The translations under genes were made by a program, and so were the position numbers. Of a stretch of 64,000 bases of DNA, positions 55,001 to 64,000 are shown in pieces. Numbering within the stretch: the first letter of the stretch is position 1; each line of letters opens with the position of its first letter. Below the pieces are notes generated by a model. The model was not told where the DNA came from and ran no database searches. It saw nothing but the letters and a program-made list of their open reading frames with translations. Location: positions 25,079,772-25,143,771 of the forward strand of contig OX381710.1 in NCBI GenBank assembly GCA_947462335.1, given 5' to 3'. This stretch comes from Harmothoe impar. Taxonomy: Eukaryota; Annelida; Polychaeta; Phyllodocida; Polynoidae.

Positions 55001-58000
55001 TCGCTCTCCTGGACACGAATGCATTCTGGTTGATGTTGTTGTTGATGTTGTTGGTAGTGAGGGAAACCACAGTTCACACAGGTGCCTGGGGTCCCAGGGG
55101 GACGTCCCCTTTTCTCGTCACTCTCCAACTACCCTACGCACTGTCCAACATAGTATCTCTTGTAAGGAGGGACACTACCCTCCCTAAACAACACGCCGGT
55201 GCTGCAAAAATGCATCATACAATGCTCACAGAGTTGATAAGCTTCCTACGCTGTAAAAACTTTCCGTTGAAATTACGGAGAATCAATGTCAAACTTGACG
55301 CTGTAATGTATCACCGGGATTTTACAGCATGATTTTACAGAGTCGACACGATGCTCGGATTCTGCGGCTACAATGCAGCCCCAGTAATGTACACACCAGA
55401 ACTACAATGATACATAATATAATGACTAAAACACGAAAATGATGTCATTAAAGGGTTAAGAAGGGCGTTGTATAATATGCAAAGGGCAGAGTCTGTCAAA
55501 TCTGAACGTGGGTAGTAGCTGTGACTTTAGCGTGAGTACCTATGTATAGGTTGGGGCAGAGATACACTAGATGGGCCTGTGAGTCTCCGGGAGGCAGAGA
55601 GTGCTGTCTATAGTGTCTGCCTGGTGTTGAGTCCCTGGTGCTCATCGCTGTGTAGAATTAAGGCCAAGTGTCTGTCCGTTACCAAGGTAAAGGAGGTAAA
55701 CACCTGCCTGAGCAGTGTCTGGGGGATTACAAGGGGGTAGGCAGGGGGAAGGGGGTTGGGCGGAATGGAATGATACCAATCGAACGCCTACATTGGAGAA
55801 GATAGTGACATGCTTGACTCTCTGTCCAGAGTATCTCTTTAGCGAGAGTGTGAGCCTAGGGGCTCGTCCTAAGAGTGTGATCTAGCCAATACTGGGCTCT
55901 ATAGTGGGGGTCAGTCAATCCAGCAATATCAAAGAAGAGTCTAGCATTGCCCAACTCCTGTTTAAAGGGGAGTCAATTCCTGGCGGAGAGAGGAGGGGGG
56001 CTGGCGTGACAGGGATAGAGCTTCAAATCCCTGTGTGTTAACTAACAACAGGAAGGGATAATATCAACTCAGAGATAGGGGATAATGCCGATGAGATGTG
56101 CTTAAAGCTAACCAGGAATTGACTATTAAGAAGAAGATAATACTACTTTCTTAAAGGCTGTTTATTATGGTGAAACTGATGCAGATCCATAGAGTTAAAT
56201 ATATACATAGCAAAACCTATATCATGGACATGTTGCCTCAGCTATAGGACTACTCTCTTTCAGAAGATTGTCTAATAGAGGCCAAAAAGCGACTGCCCCT
56301 TCACCAACACTGGGAGTAGAGTAGGGACTGCTAATCTGGGCTTTATATAATTATGATCCCGCTATACATTCTCTAAACATTGTGATATTATGAACACTAC
56401 GCTCTCATATGTGCCACATAGAGCATATGTATAGTCATATGGTTTCTACAAGCATTATGGAACAGTTTGTGAGTTGTGGAATTGCTCTATATACAACTAT
56501 TTGAATAGCATTCATGTGAGTGCCAAGGAACCTACTACTTCACTGAACAAGCATTCTAGTTCTACCACTGCTACACAACCCGACCTTGGAGGCGGCACCA
56601 CTCTGTACTCAGCTGTAGTGGGGTCATATAAAGTTCTTTGATCCTTCAGATTTAAGACTGACCCCCTGTAAGAACCCCCCCCCCTCTCCTGGCCTCAAAG
56701 TCCTCACACTATAGCTTGTGGTTTGTGCCGCCCACTCCCTGTGGATTTATACGTCTATTAATGCATGCCAAGGGCCCTGGAGAACTGCCCAAATACTTCT
56801 TGTCATGGAGTATAGAACAGTTATGTGTAAGCTATAGTAGTAAGGAATGGTTTCGGATCAGTTGGTGTGTAGGAATTCTACATAGTGGTGTACGTGCTAT
56901 ATGGGTGGCAAATTTACAATTCAAGTGACAGCAGAATTCCAGTGACAACATGTCGGCATATTATATATTTGGAAGTTGTAGAATTCCAAAATTATATTTG
57001 TGCTATCTTTCGCAGAATATTAATAAAGGTTATGAATACAATTTGATGGAGCATTGAGCCAGAATTATCACAATTATCAGAATTGTAAGTAGTACAGGGA
57101 GATATTGGTGGAACCCCCCCCCCCCCACACACACACACCTGGAGTTTCATTTCTGGTCGCTGCAAGGGCCAGGGCTAACTAGTCCCATAAAACCACCCAT
57201 GCATACTCGATTTTACAGCCCCATATTTGTTGCACTGACCAGCGAGCAGAGGACCGACATAACTCGTGCTGTCCCTGGCTACTTTCCTACCACCGAGGTC
57301 GATACGGAGTGGGAGTGGTCCATACCTTTTATAAATAATACATATAAGTTGGTAATTAGAACGCTGTAGGTGGTGTGTAAAGTGACCAGAATAGAAGGCA
57401 GGGGGTCAGAGTCGAACAGAATATTTCCAGGTTACCCGACGTTACCTAAAATACGGAGGGAATATCCATTTCTTCTCGTGCAACGTTCATTAATCAAGAC
57501 AATAGTTCGCATATATACATGTATAGCGCTTTATTTAAAGTCACTGGACCACTGGGTAAATCTCCCAGATGAGTTCCTGGTATGTATAAGAACAACCCTC
57601 GGACCGATGTAGTATATATCAACGCTGTATCCTGAAACACATTTACCTTTGGCCTTAGTGCCAATCAATGGTAGCTGACCTACAAGCCGCCTACAACACA
57701 GGACGATAGGTTAAGATCAAAGTATAGGAAGGGTTGGAAGTAATAGGTGGGTGGTAGAGGGGTGGGGGGGGGGGGTATACAACAGGTACTGTACATGCAC
57801 TTAGAACTAACAACAGACCCTGTGTACAGGGGGGAGTTCCGAACACCGCGGATGCGGATACATGTCTTAAACTATACATGTTACTTATAGCTTTGATCCT
57901 TTAAGTTTAATGATGTGCCATGCCCTTTGTTGTCACGTTGCATGAATGTAGTACTGGCGGGTTTATGCACCAGAACTGCATTCATGCATCATGCCGACCA

Positions 58001-61000
58001 TTTGGGACTGTGTCAATCCCATATAGTTGGCATGATGCTTGAATGCAGCCCTCGTGATTTCCTTGTCACGGCTGCATTCATGTATCATGACGGCAAAGGG
58101 TATAGCATAATGCATTGACGAACTGTGTAACTTTAAAGGGTTAGCCATAAAAAATGCATCCATGATTCAATTAAGGTACATGTTCCGATTTGACGGGCGG
58201 TGTAGTACCCATTAATACTGGAGCAGCTCGTGTCAACCCAGTGTAGACGACAGCCCATGAATAACCTGCAGCCTGCACTTGTCGTGCATTCATCTTTAGT
58301 CTGATTGATCCCTGACCGACAAACGGCATGTCACTCACCAACAACTCTTTAGGAGCTGAGCAGTTAATAGGTCACACAGACACAACTGCTAATTAACTCC
58401 ACAATACAGCACCCAGCTAGAGAAAGCAAACAAGGAAGAGATAGCTAGAGAGTGAGAGGCAGATGGGCAGAGAGACAGTGACAGGAAAAGACATAGAGAC
58501 AAATAAAGACACATTCAAGTTACATTTTTGATATTTATATAGTGTTATAGATTTCCTGGAAACTTATGTATACGTCTGAGTTTACACGGGGTTTGAGTTT
58601 AGTCGTTGTAAAGCACTCTGAATCTGTCATATGATAATATAGAATCAATAAAATTGATACCTTTACACAAGTATACAACCTAGCATCTGTAAAATAACAC
58701 ACACACAAGGTTACTCATGTTTGTGGTCTAAACCGCGTCCTCCCTGTGTTTCAGATCAACTCGTGTGAGCAGAACGTGGCCCGCTGCTGTGAGCTGATAG
58801 AGGGCAACTCCCGCATGCAGGGCCAGCTCTTCAAACTGCTCAGTCTCACCGCCGCCGAAGGTACAGTCTTATCGATATATTATGTGTGACCTTATTATCT
58901 TTAACTCTTTAAGGGAGTGGTCATTGCTAATAGAATGGGGGGGGGGGGGGCAGGGGTGGTGGAATCTAAGGGCGGATCCCTCGCGGGGCTGGAAATCATT
59001 TGCGCGCATGCATGTTATGAACAATGTTAGCCTATTTTAGACCATCTAAAGCATTAACTGCTTTTCATTAAAAGAGTGTCAGTCACTTGGTATCATCATA
59101 TTTAGAAATATATAAATCAGGGCATGGTTAAATTGTATCTCGTGTCTCAACTATGCAATATTAAATTTTGATAGCCAGACCTTTATACCCTGCTCTTGAG
59201 CTTCAACATGATGTCCCCAATACCACAGTCTATAAAGCACAACTATAAGGCACATTTCCCTCCATCCCTCCAGGTGGTGCCTATGGCGGTGCTACCACCC
59301 TCAAGTCGCGGCTGCTGCCGTGGCTGGGTTCAGGTGTGTTGGCGGCGGTGCCCGACCCCGGCTTCACGGCCCTGGCGCAGGTGGCAGCCAAGGACCGGGA
59401 GCTGAACGAGGTGACCGACATGTACGAGCGGTCCATCCAGACCCTGGAGGAGGACCTCTCCCAGAGCCGGGCCGAGGCCGACGAGCTCAAGGCAGTGTGA
59501 GTAGCATTAAGTGGGGTTTATTTGTCTTAAAGTCCCAGCGCCCCTATAATTATATAGGGCTGATTACATGTCCCGGCTCCACTCCGACCGCCGCTGGAGG
59601 GGTACCGAGATCTGCGCCTTTCATTGGAATCAACATAGAGTGCATACGTAGAAATTGTTCCATTGTCAACATCCATTTAAGCCTCAAAAGGGAATATTGA
59701 CTCTGTAAGGCCAGCATACTTGATCCATGCATTTTGCATCAAGATGTACCATACCGGTCTTATGGAGCTTATAATGTAAATACGACCTCAAAAGGTCGAG
59801 ATGCGTTCTTTGACGTTAAAGGCAAAGACATTTAACTTATAGTAATTGTTGTGTGATTTTCTAAGTTTGGACGATACTAAGGACGAGCTAAGCACCTCCC
59901 ATAGAGCCTCTGCCAGCGAGAAGATGTTCTCAGAGAACGAGCTGATAGATCTCCGCACCCAGTGAGTAACTCTTGTACTATAAATAACTCATAAAGGGAC
60001 CCATTTGAAAAGTCTTTGTAAGGGTTCAATGAACCAGAAAAAAAAAAAACAATACGTTTAACATAACCTCTGCAAGTACCGGTAGGAACATTTGTCATCA
60101 TGCCGACAAAACCTCATGTACATTACACCACAATACCACAATTTTGCCCCAATCCCCAGGCCATCAGTGCAGCCAACGTCTAACCCCCATCTCAATATAC
60201 TTCTCTCACCCCCTCCCACAGCCTATCCCGTGTCTAACCCCCATCTCCCTGTACTTCTCTCACCCCTCTCACAGCCTGTCCCGTGTCTAACCCCCATCTC
60301 CCTGTACTTCTCTCACCCCTCCCACAGTGTGTCCCGTGTCTAACCCCCATCTCCCTGTACTTCTCTCACCCCTCCCACAGCCTATCCCGTGTCTAACCCC
60401 CATCTCCCTGTACTTCTCTCACCCCTCCCACAGCCTATCCCGTGTCTAACCCCCATCTCCCTGTACTTCTCTCACCCCTCCCACAGCCTATCCCGTGTCT
60501 AACCCCCATCTCCCTGTACTTCTCTCACCCCTCTCACAGCCTGTCCCGTGTCTAACCCCCATCTCCCTGTACTTCTCTCACCCCTCCCACAGTGTGTCCC
60601 GTGTCTAACCCCCATCTCCCTGTACTTCTCTCACCCCTCCCACAGCCTATCCCGTGTCTAACCCCCATCTCCCTGTACTTCTCTCACCCCTCCCACAGCC
60701 TATCCCGTGTCTAACCCCCATCTCCCTGTACTTCTCTCACCCCTCCTACAGCCTATCCCGTGTCTAACCCCCATCTCCCTGTACTTCTCTCACCCCTCCC
60801 ACAGTGTGTCCCTTGTCTAACCCCCATCTCCCTGTACTTCTCTCACCCCTCCCACAGCCTGTCCCGTGTCTAACCCCCATCTCCATGTACTTCTCTCACC
60901 CCTCCCACAGTGTGTCCCTTGTCTAACCCCCATCTCCCTGTACTTCTCTCACCCCTCCCACAGCCTATCCCGTGTCTAACCCCCATCTCCCTGTACTTCT

Positions 61001-61921
61001 CTCACCCCTCTCACAGCCTGTCCCGTGTCTAACCCCCATCTCCCTGTACTTCTCTCACCCCTCCCACAGTGTGTCCCGTGTCTAACCCCCATCTCCCTGT
61101 ACTTCTCTCACCCCTCCCACAGCCTATCCCGTGTCTAACCCCCATCTCCCTGTACTTCTCTCACCCCTCCCACAGCCTATCCCGTGTCTAACCCCCATCT
61201 CCCTGTACTTCTCTCACCCCTCCCACAGCCTATCCCGTGTCTAACCCCCATCTCCCTGTACTTCTCTCACCCCTCTCACAGCCTGTCCCGTGTCTAACCC
61301 CCATCTCCCTGTACTTCTCTCACCCCTCCCACAGTGTGTCCCGTGTCTAACCCCCATCTCCCTGTACTTCTCTCACCCCTCCCACAGCCTATCCCGTGTC
61401 TAACCCCCATCTCCCTGTACTTCTCTCACCCCTCCCACAGCCTATCCCGTGTCTAACCCCCATCTCCCTGTACTTCTCTCACCCCTCCTACAGCCTATCC
61501 CGTGTCTAACCCCCATCTCCCTGTACTTCTCTCACCCCTCCCACAGTGTGTCCCTTGTCTAACCCCCATCTCCCTGTACTTCTCTCACCCCTCCCACAGC
61601 CTGTCCCGTGTCTAACCCCCATCTCCATGTACTTCTCTCACCCCTCCCACAGTGTGTCCCTTGTCTAACCCCCATCTCCCTGTACTTCTCTTACCCCTCT
61701 CACCCCTCCCACAGTGTGTCTTGTGTCTAACCCCCATCTCCCTGTACTCCTCTCATCCTTCTCTCTGTACGTCTCTCACCCCACAGGCTGCGGAACGCGC
61801 AGGATGACGTGGCCTCCTACCGGGCACGAGCCTCACTAGTCGACAACTACGAGCGCCAGGTGCGCCACCTTCGGGACGAAGTGGCCATCCTCTCCGGCCG
61901 CCGGGAAGCGCTGCTCGCCGG
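39995..61921 (+). CDS. SPATA18: SPATA18 (Mieap) homologue, mitochondria-eating protein, 5' part, five coding exons
   Basis: Joining 39995-40081, 58755-58860, 59274-59496, 59866-59961 and 61787-61921 gives 215 codons with consistent phases (0, 1, 2, 2) and GT-AG borders. The protein starts MAESLRRLVN and continues with LQEKAEQWLDTY, CELIEGNSRMQGQLFKLL, LKSRLLPWL and LRDEVAILS. These line up in the same order with human SPATA18 as I remember it (MAENLKRLV, GQLFGIL, IKSRLLPWL, LKEEIAVLS). Residues about 95-210 are a coiled coil rich in Glu, Arg, Leu and Ala. In mammals the protein controls mitochondrial quality and cardiolipin-bearing condensates, and its C-terminal Mieap domain lies beyond these exons. 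That domain must be encoded right of the window. Intron 1 is 18.7 kb and full of transposons; intron 4 carries an array of splice-acceptor repeats. The frame is intact, and the third bases of codons are GC-rich, unlike the AT-rich surroundings. Confidence 0.9.
40082..42313. other. SPATA18 intron 1, left part
   Basis: Starts with a C17 run at 40101-40117 and a G run near 40358. No exon-like sequence is recognised. GA-rich simple sequence lies at 42206-42290. Confidence 0.5.
42314..42580. mobile_element. MITE with about 75-bp inverted ends
   Basis: The left end (CACTGAAAAAGTAAACTCGT with CTCCAGACTCGTC and GTCATAAAATAAACGAG) pairs with the right end (GACTCGTTTATTTTATGAC, GAGTCTGGAGACAAGTTTAT). 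It is a strong fold-back without coding sequence. Confidence 0.7.
43615..43978. repeat. Two nested inverted-repeat pairs
   Basis: ATGGCCACCGTCCACTGGG (43615) pairs with the inverted copy ending GGTGGCCAT (about 43695). GGGTAGATTCACCTGGAGTC with GGACACATACC (43765-43797) pairs with GGTATGTGTCCGACTCAGGG (43942 on). No coding sequence is seen; possibly a MITE with an inserted or duplicated end. Confidence 0.55.
46092..46178 (-). repeat. tRNA-derived SINE fragment
   Basis: The minus strand reads GGGCCAAGTAGATCAGTGG (A-box like) and, further on, GGGTCGAGTCCCAG (B-box like). This is a degenerate tRNA-derived unit inside the 1.3-kb element. Confidence 0.45.
46397..46470 (+). repeat. Degenerate tRNA-like sequence
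   Basis: CCCAGGTAGCTCAGTCGGCA has a good A-box; the B-box GGGGTTCCCTTCT is poor and the stems do not pair fully. Likely a SINE remnant, not a working tRNA gene. Confidence 0.4.
46887..50154. other. SPATA18 intron 1, middle part
   Basis: No exon is recognised. It holds about 60-bp tandem units at 48430-48590 (TTAAAATCGACATG...GTGACATGACAT, about three copies) and G/C runs at 47588, 47730 and 49059. Two copies of a dispersed repeat sharing GTTCATTCACCTCT and ATTCAACTTTGTGCACTTC lie at about 48020-48235 and 49395-49570. Confidence 0.45.
50155..50845 (+). repeat. Dispersed repeat, partner of 27020-27650
   Basis: Runs from TAGCTCCACTTTTCTATC to GGGTAAACACCCTA and matches the inverted complement of 27020-27650 with scattered differences. 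The family is unidentified and non-coding. Confidence 0.65.
51955..52595. repeat. Direct repeats of about 95 bp inside the 3.3-kb transposon
   Basis: GTAGGGGCCGGATTCCCC (51957) with the following bases to CCGATCCAGTAAC (about 52048) recurs at 52502-52595 with few changes. Between them ACTGCTTGATAAAGCCCC also occurs twice (about 52300 and 52398). Non-coding. Confidence 0.8.
52624..52695 (+). tRNA. tRNA-Ala-like sequence, anticodon loop TTGGCAA (GGC), probably a pseudogene or SINE head
   Basis: 72 bases fold as a tRNA. The acceptor arm is GGGGATG with TGTCTCC (pairs and wobbles), the T arm CCGGG-TTCGAGT-CCCGG is perfect, the D arm pairs three of four, and the A- and B-boxes are good. The anticodon stem has two mismatches, so a working tRNA is doubtful. 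Lengths match animal tRNA-Ala, but GGC is not the usual animal Ala anticodon. Directly behind it the hairpin TCTCCGAAAA-CGCCA-TTTTCGGAGA (52690-52714) overlaps the acceptor 3' strand. The unit is bracketed by inverted TGAGACACGGT (52597) and ACCGTGTCCCTCA (52716). Confidence 0.5.
53230..53780. repeat. Degenerate tandem repeat of about 110 bp, five copies
   Basis: Each unit contains ATGGTGCATTCTG or a variant, GCATTTTGGC, and a preceding TTTTAGGAAAATT...ATCTAGAC block. Copies start near 53240, 53385, 53515, 53610 and 53745. Part of the 3.3-kb transposon. Confidence 0.65.
54406..57939. other. SPATA18 intron 1, right part
   Basis: No exon is recognised. A minus-strand frame at 54850-55128 has a Cys/Gln-rich start (CVNCGFPHYQQH) but no family I can name. 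Runs of C (56678, 57114) and G (57764) occur. Paired CTGTAAAA and TTTTACAG words lie at 55252-55340. Confidence 0.4.
57940..58115. repeat. Dispersed palindromic repeat copy
   Basis: Four diverged halves of the ATGATGCATGAATGCAGC motif in alternating orientation (near 57940, 57978, 58031, 58071), the most regular copy of the family in this window. Confidence 0.6.
58755..58860 (+). CDS. SPATA18: SPATA18 coding exon 2
   Basis: Acceptor TTTCAG ends at 58754 and donor GTACAG starts at 58861; the exon ends in phase 1. Encodes NSCEQNVARCCELIEGNSRM to LSLTAAE, the conserved second block. Confidence 0.9.
58861..59273. other. SPATA18 intron 2
   Basis: 413 bp. TTTAAGGGAGTGGTCATT followed by a G run near 58937 resembles one end of the 51-54 kb transposon, so a fragment of that family may have landed here. 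Confidence 0.6.
59274..59496 (+). CDS. SPATA18: SPATA18 coding exon 3
   Basis: Acceptor CCTCCAG ends at 59273 and donor GTGAGT starts at 59497; phases 1 in, 2 out. Encodes LKSRLLPWL and then the start of the coiled coil (KDRELNEVTDMYERSIQTLE). Confidence 0.9.
59866..59961 (+). CDS. SPATA18: SPATA18 coding exon 4
   Basis: Acceptor TTTTCTAAG ends at 59865 and donor GTGAGT starts at 59962; phase 2 on both sides. Encodes LDDTKDELSTSHRASASEKM to ELIDLRT, coiled coil. Confidence 0.85.
60178..61786 (+). repeat. Array of about 30 copies of a 53-bp unit, nearly all with a 3' splice site, ending at SPATA18 exon 5
   Basis: The unit is GTCTAACCCCCATCTCCCTG, TACTTCTCTCACCCCTCCCACAG in two overlapping parts, then CCTATCCCGT or a variant (CCTGTCCCGT, TGTGTCCCGT, TGTGTCCCTT). 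Nearly every unit ends a pyrimidine-rich tract with CACAG or TACAG, the form of a 3' splice site. The true acceptor of exon 5 (CTCTCTGTACGTCTCTCACC then CCACAG) looks like a diverged last unit. The order of unit variants from the acceptor at about 60218 to about 60907 (14 units, 742 bp) is repeated exactly from 60960 to about 61649. Confidence 0.92.
61787..61921 (+). CDS. SPATA18: SPATA18 coding exon 5
   Basis: Acceptor CCACAG ends at 61786 and donor GTAGGT starts at 61922. Encodes LRNAQDDVASYRAR to LRDEVAILSGRREALLA, the end of the coiled-coil part seen here. It is the last exon in the window. Confidence 0.87.
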
Positions 61922-63195
61922 GTAGGTCATAGGTCATAGGTCACAGACCAAAGGTTAAATGGCACAGGTTACTATCATATTCTACAAATATGATCCAGTA
62001 ATTTGATGTTTATGATGCGCGCGGTGATGAGAAACATCTTCTTGTGTGACCCGAAGCTGTGACTCTTTGAGCTTTAGTTATGTATTTTGGCAACAAAGTA
62101 GTTGCGTTACATGAGGCGTCTTTCTATAATTGCCATATCATTGCGTCTACAGGTGGGGTTCCACTCACCGATTTTATTCACAAATCGGGGCTATTCTCAC
62201 GAATCTGACTCAGTTATATACCATAACAATTATATGCCTTAAGCAGGGAGGCACTATAGACCCAGTCTCCGTGAAAACGTGCCGGACACCGGCTATAGCC
62301 GGCTAAGAGGCTGCTGGACCGGCTGGACTGGTGCTACTGCCGGTCCAAATGACTGGCTGGATATTTGGCTACATGTCAGTTTTTACGGCTTGTAAATCGG
62401 ACCATTATTAAGGTCTCTAGAGAGAAAAACCTTTTTTAATAAATTTTGAAAATCATTACTCTAGATTGTACATTTTACAATGTTTCAATAGGAATATACA
62501 AGAAAGCTGTATTGATTCAATATAAGTTCTTGCTTTATACACTTTTTATGAGATATGAAAAGTGCCCTCAGGCATCCGGGCCTGCAAATTTTAAGCCGGT
62601 CCTGCAAAATAATAGATCTGCAGGACCGAATGTCCTGCATGGCAAAAAAGTTTTCACGGAGACTGTAGACCCTGCCATAGGTTTATGTTTTTCAATAATG
62701 TTTATGTTTATAAACAAGTGGGAAATAGAATTGCCAAGGCTATACAACACGATTTAGGTCCCGATTTAAGCCCCGATTTTGCATCTCAGGCTGATCTGGG
62801 CCTCCGATTTCATATCAAAGAGGTTTGATTTTCATTTATCTGATGTTCCCCCATTCACAGGGCTCTAATCAGCCGATTTATGCACAAAAACAGATAGGAA
62901 ATATGTTTTTTGTTTTGACCTGATCAGACTGTAAAGACCTATATGATCGGTTTGTGAGAATGACCCAAAAAATCGGGTACAGGAGTCCCAGCTTACCCCT
63001 ATTACCTAAATTCGAATTACAGTAATTGGAGAAGGCCGCTTAGGAATTTGACAACAAATAGAAGGGGGTTAATCTAGGCTACTTAGAATCAATTATATGA
63101 GTTGTTATTACACAGATATACTTATAGGAGATATAATAGTATACTGGGCACAGTACAATAATTATATGGTACAGCTATAGGGGTCACACAATAAT
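61922..63195. other. SPATA18 intron 5 with transposon remnants
   Basis: GATGCGCGCGGTGATGAGAAAC (about 61993-62014) is an end fragment of the Harbinger-type MITE family at 8437. TATAGACCCAGTCTCCGTGAA (62252) with AAAACGT pairs with the inverted AGTTTTCACGGAGACTGTAG (about 62648), bounding a fold-back element of about 420 bp. No exon is recognised. Confidence 0.5.
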
Positions 63196-64000
63196 TGCCC
63201 AGGTAACATAAGTACATTGGGCCATGATTGGGGCAATATACCACTTAAAAATGGGCCAATATTGGCATTTTGATATTGGCCCTACGCTGGTTTGACCGCT
63301 GGCCCAGTAATGGCCCATGCTCGGAAAAAGGGATATTGATTTTATGTTGGCCCAATGGTTGGCCAACATTACAATGTTTTTACATTATTCCAAGGTTAGA
63401 AATTAAACATCGGGGCAACCTTGAAATACATATGTCGCCCCAACATATGATGTTCAATATAGGACCACTGCAACAATCACTAATATTGAACAATACTATT
63501 TTTATGTATATAATTGAATGTGCAAACATACTTAAGACATGACTGTCAAGTATCATCAGTTTAGAAAAAGCCATTTCCATCTTTTTAATCCATCTTGATC
63601 TCTATCCCAAATTCGTTAAACACCATACAAACTGTATTACTGTCATTTAGGACTTATCTAACTCCATTACCCAAACATGAGGTGTCTTCAAGTTACTTTT
63701 GACAAATTCCCACTGATGTCATGCAGTGAATGGCACTTTTAGGTATCAAATATCATCAATGAACTTCCTCTGACCTTTAAACATGTAGAGCACACTGGGG
63801 ATCACATTTATAACCCAATATGATGGCAAAGTAGGAGCCATCCAGTAAGATATTCTTCAGGCAACATTGAATCCCCCTGGTGTAGATCACAGCCAATATT
63901 GGACAAGTGTAGTTAGAATTGATGTTGGTCCAACATCAGAAATAATATGATGGCCTTAGATGTTCCAACACTAGGCCAACACTGGGTCAATATCAGCCAT
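63196..64000. mobile_element. Left part of an element rich in TTGGCC/GGCCAA motifs, cut by the window edge
   Basis: Begins near GCCCAGGTAACATAAG and carries many words of the form TTGGGCCAATATTGG and ATGTTGGCCCAA in both orientations. They reappear at 63880-64000 (GATGTTGGTCCAACATC, CTAGGCCAACACTGGGTCAA). The layout is like the AACGTT element at 45589: terminal zones filled with one short motif. No protein is seen. Confidence 0.45.

Noticed and set aside
60178..61786. Coding tandem-repeat exon
   Set aside because: Each unit carries TAA (GTCTAACC) in the phase that would follow exon 4, and the units end in splice-acceptor-like tracts; it is intronic.

Overview
The window is nuclear DNA from an animal, most likely a marine invertebrate. 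The species cannot be fixed from the sequence. The evidence is split genes with GT-AG introns, animal-type genes (a P4-ATPase of the ATP10 type, the small mitochondrial Tim TIMM8, and SPATA18/Mieap), tRNA-derived SINEs, a CR1/Jockey-like LINE, many MITEs, and very frequent poly-G/poly-C runs. Coding sequence of host genes is only a few percent of the window; the rest is intron, intergenic DNA and transposable elements.

Layout. (1) 1-6.9 kb: intron or flank of the ATP10-like gene, with a 33-37-bp minisatellite at 3.1-3.8 kb and several strong hairpins. (2) 6.88-7.29 kb, minus strand: first coding exon of the ATP10-like flippase; the rest of the gene lies off the left edge. (3) 8.4-8.8 kb: a PIF/Harbinger-type MITE, then a perfect 26-bp-arm palindrome. 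(4) 10.09-10.34 kb, plus strand: a complete uninterrupted TIMM8 reading frame. (5) 11.8-25.5 kb: a nested insertion. A 222-bp MITE (17-bp inverted ends, 6-bp target duplication ATCTAG) was split by a 13.4-kb LTR retrotransposon on the minus strand (LTRs of 283 and 290 bp differing by one 7-bp step, target duplication ATAT). The retroelement has a Gag frame with a CCHC knuckle but no recognisable pol. Between its 5' LTR and Gag sits a 10.4-kb array of about 415 copies of a 25-bp unit with higher-order duplications of 1,102 and 3,981 bp. (6) 25.5-34.8 kb: MITEs, inverted SINE pairs and a 0.9-kb element with inverted subterminal motifs. (7) 34.8-38.5 kb, plus strand: a 5'-truncated LINE with one in-frame stop. 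(8) 40.0 kb to beyond the right edge, plus strand: the 5' part of a SPATA18/Mieap homologue, with five coding exons recognised (39995-40081, 58755-58860, 59274-59496, 59866-59961, 61787-61921). Its 18.7-kb first intron is packed with transposons, including a 3.3-kb TAA-flanked element inserted inside a SINE. Intron 4 ends in about 30 copies of a 53-bp unit, nearly all of which carry a consensus-like 3' splice site.

The host genes have no operon-like link. TIMM8 (intermembrane-space chaperone) and SPATA18 (mitochondrial quality control) both act on mitochondria, but nothing here shows co-regulation. The two signals most worth following are the satellite-carrying non-autonomous LTR retrotransposon and the array of decoy splice acceptors in front of SPATA18 exon 5.
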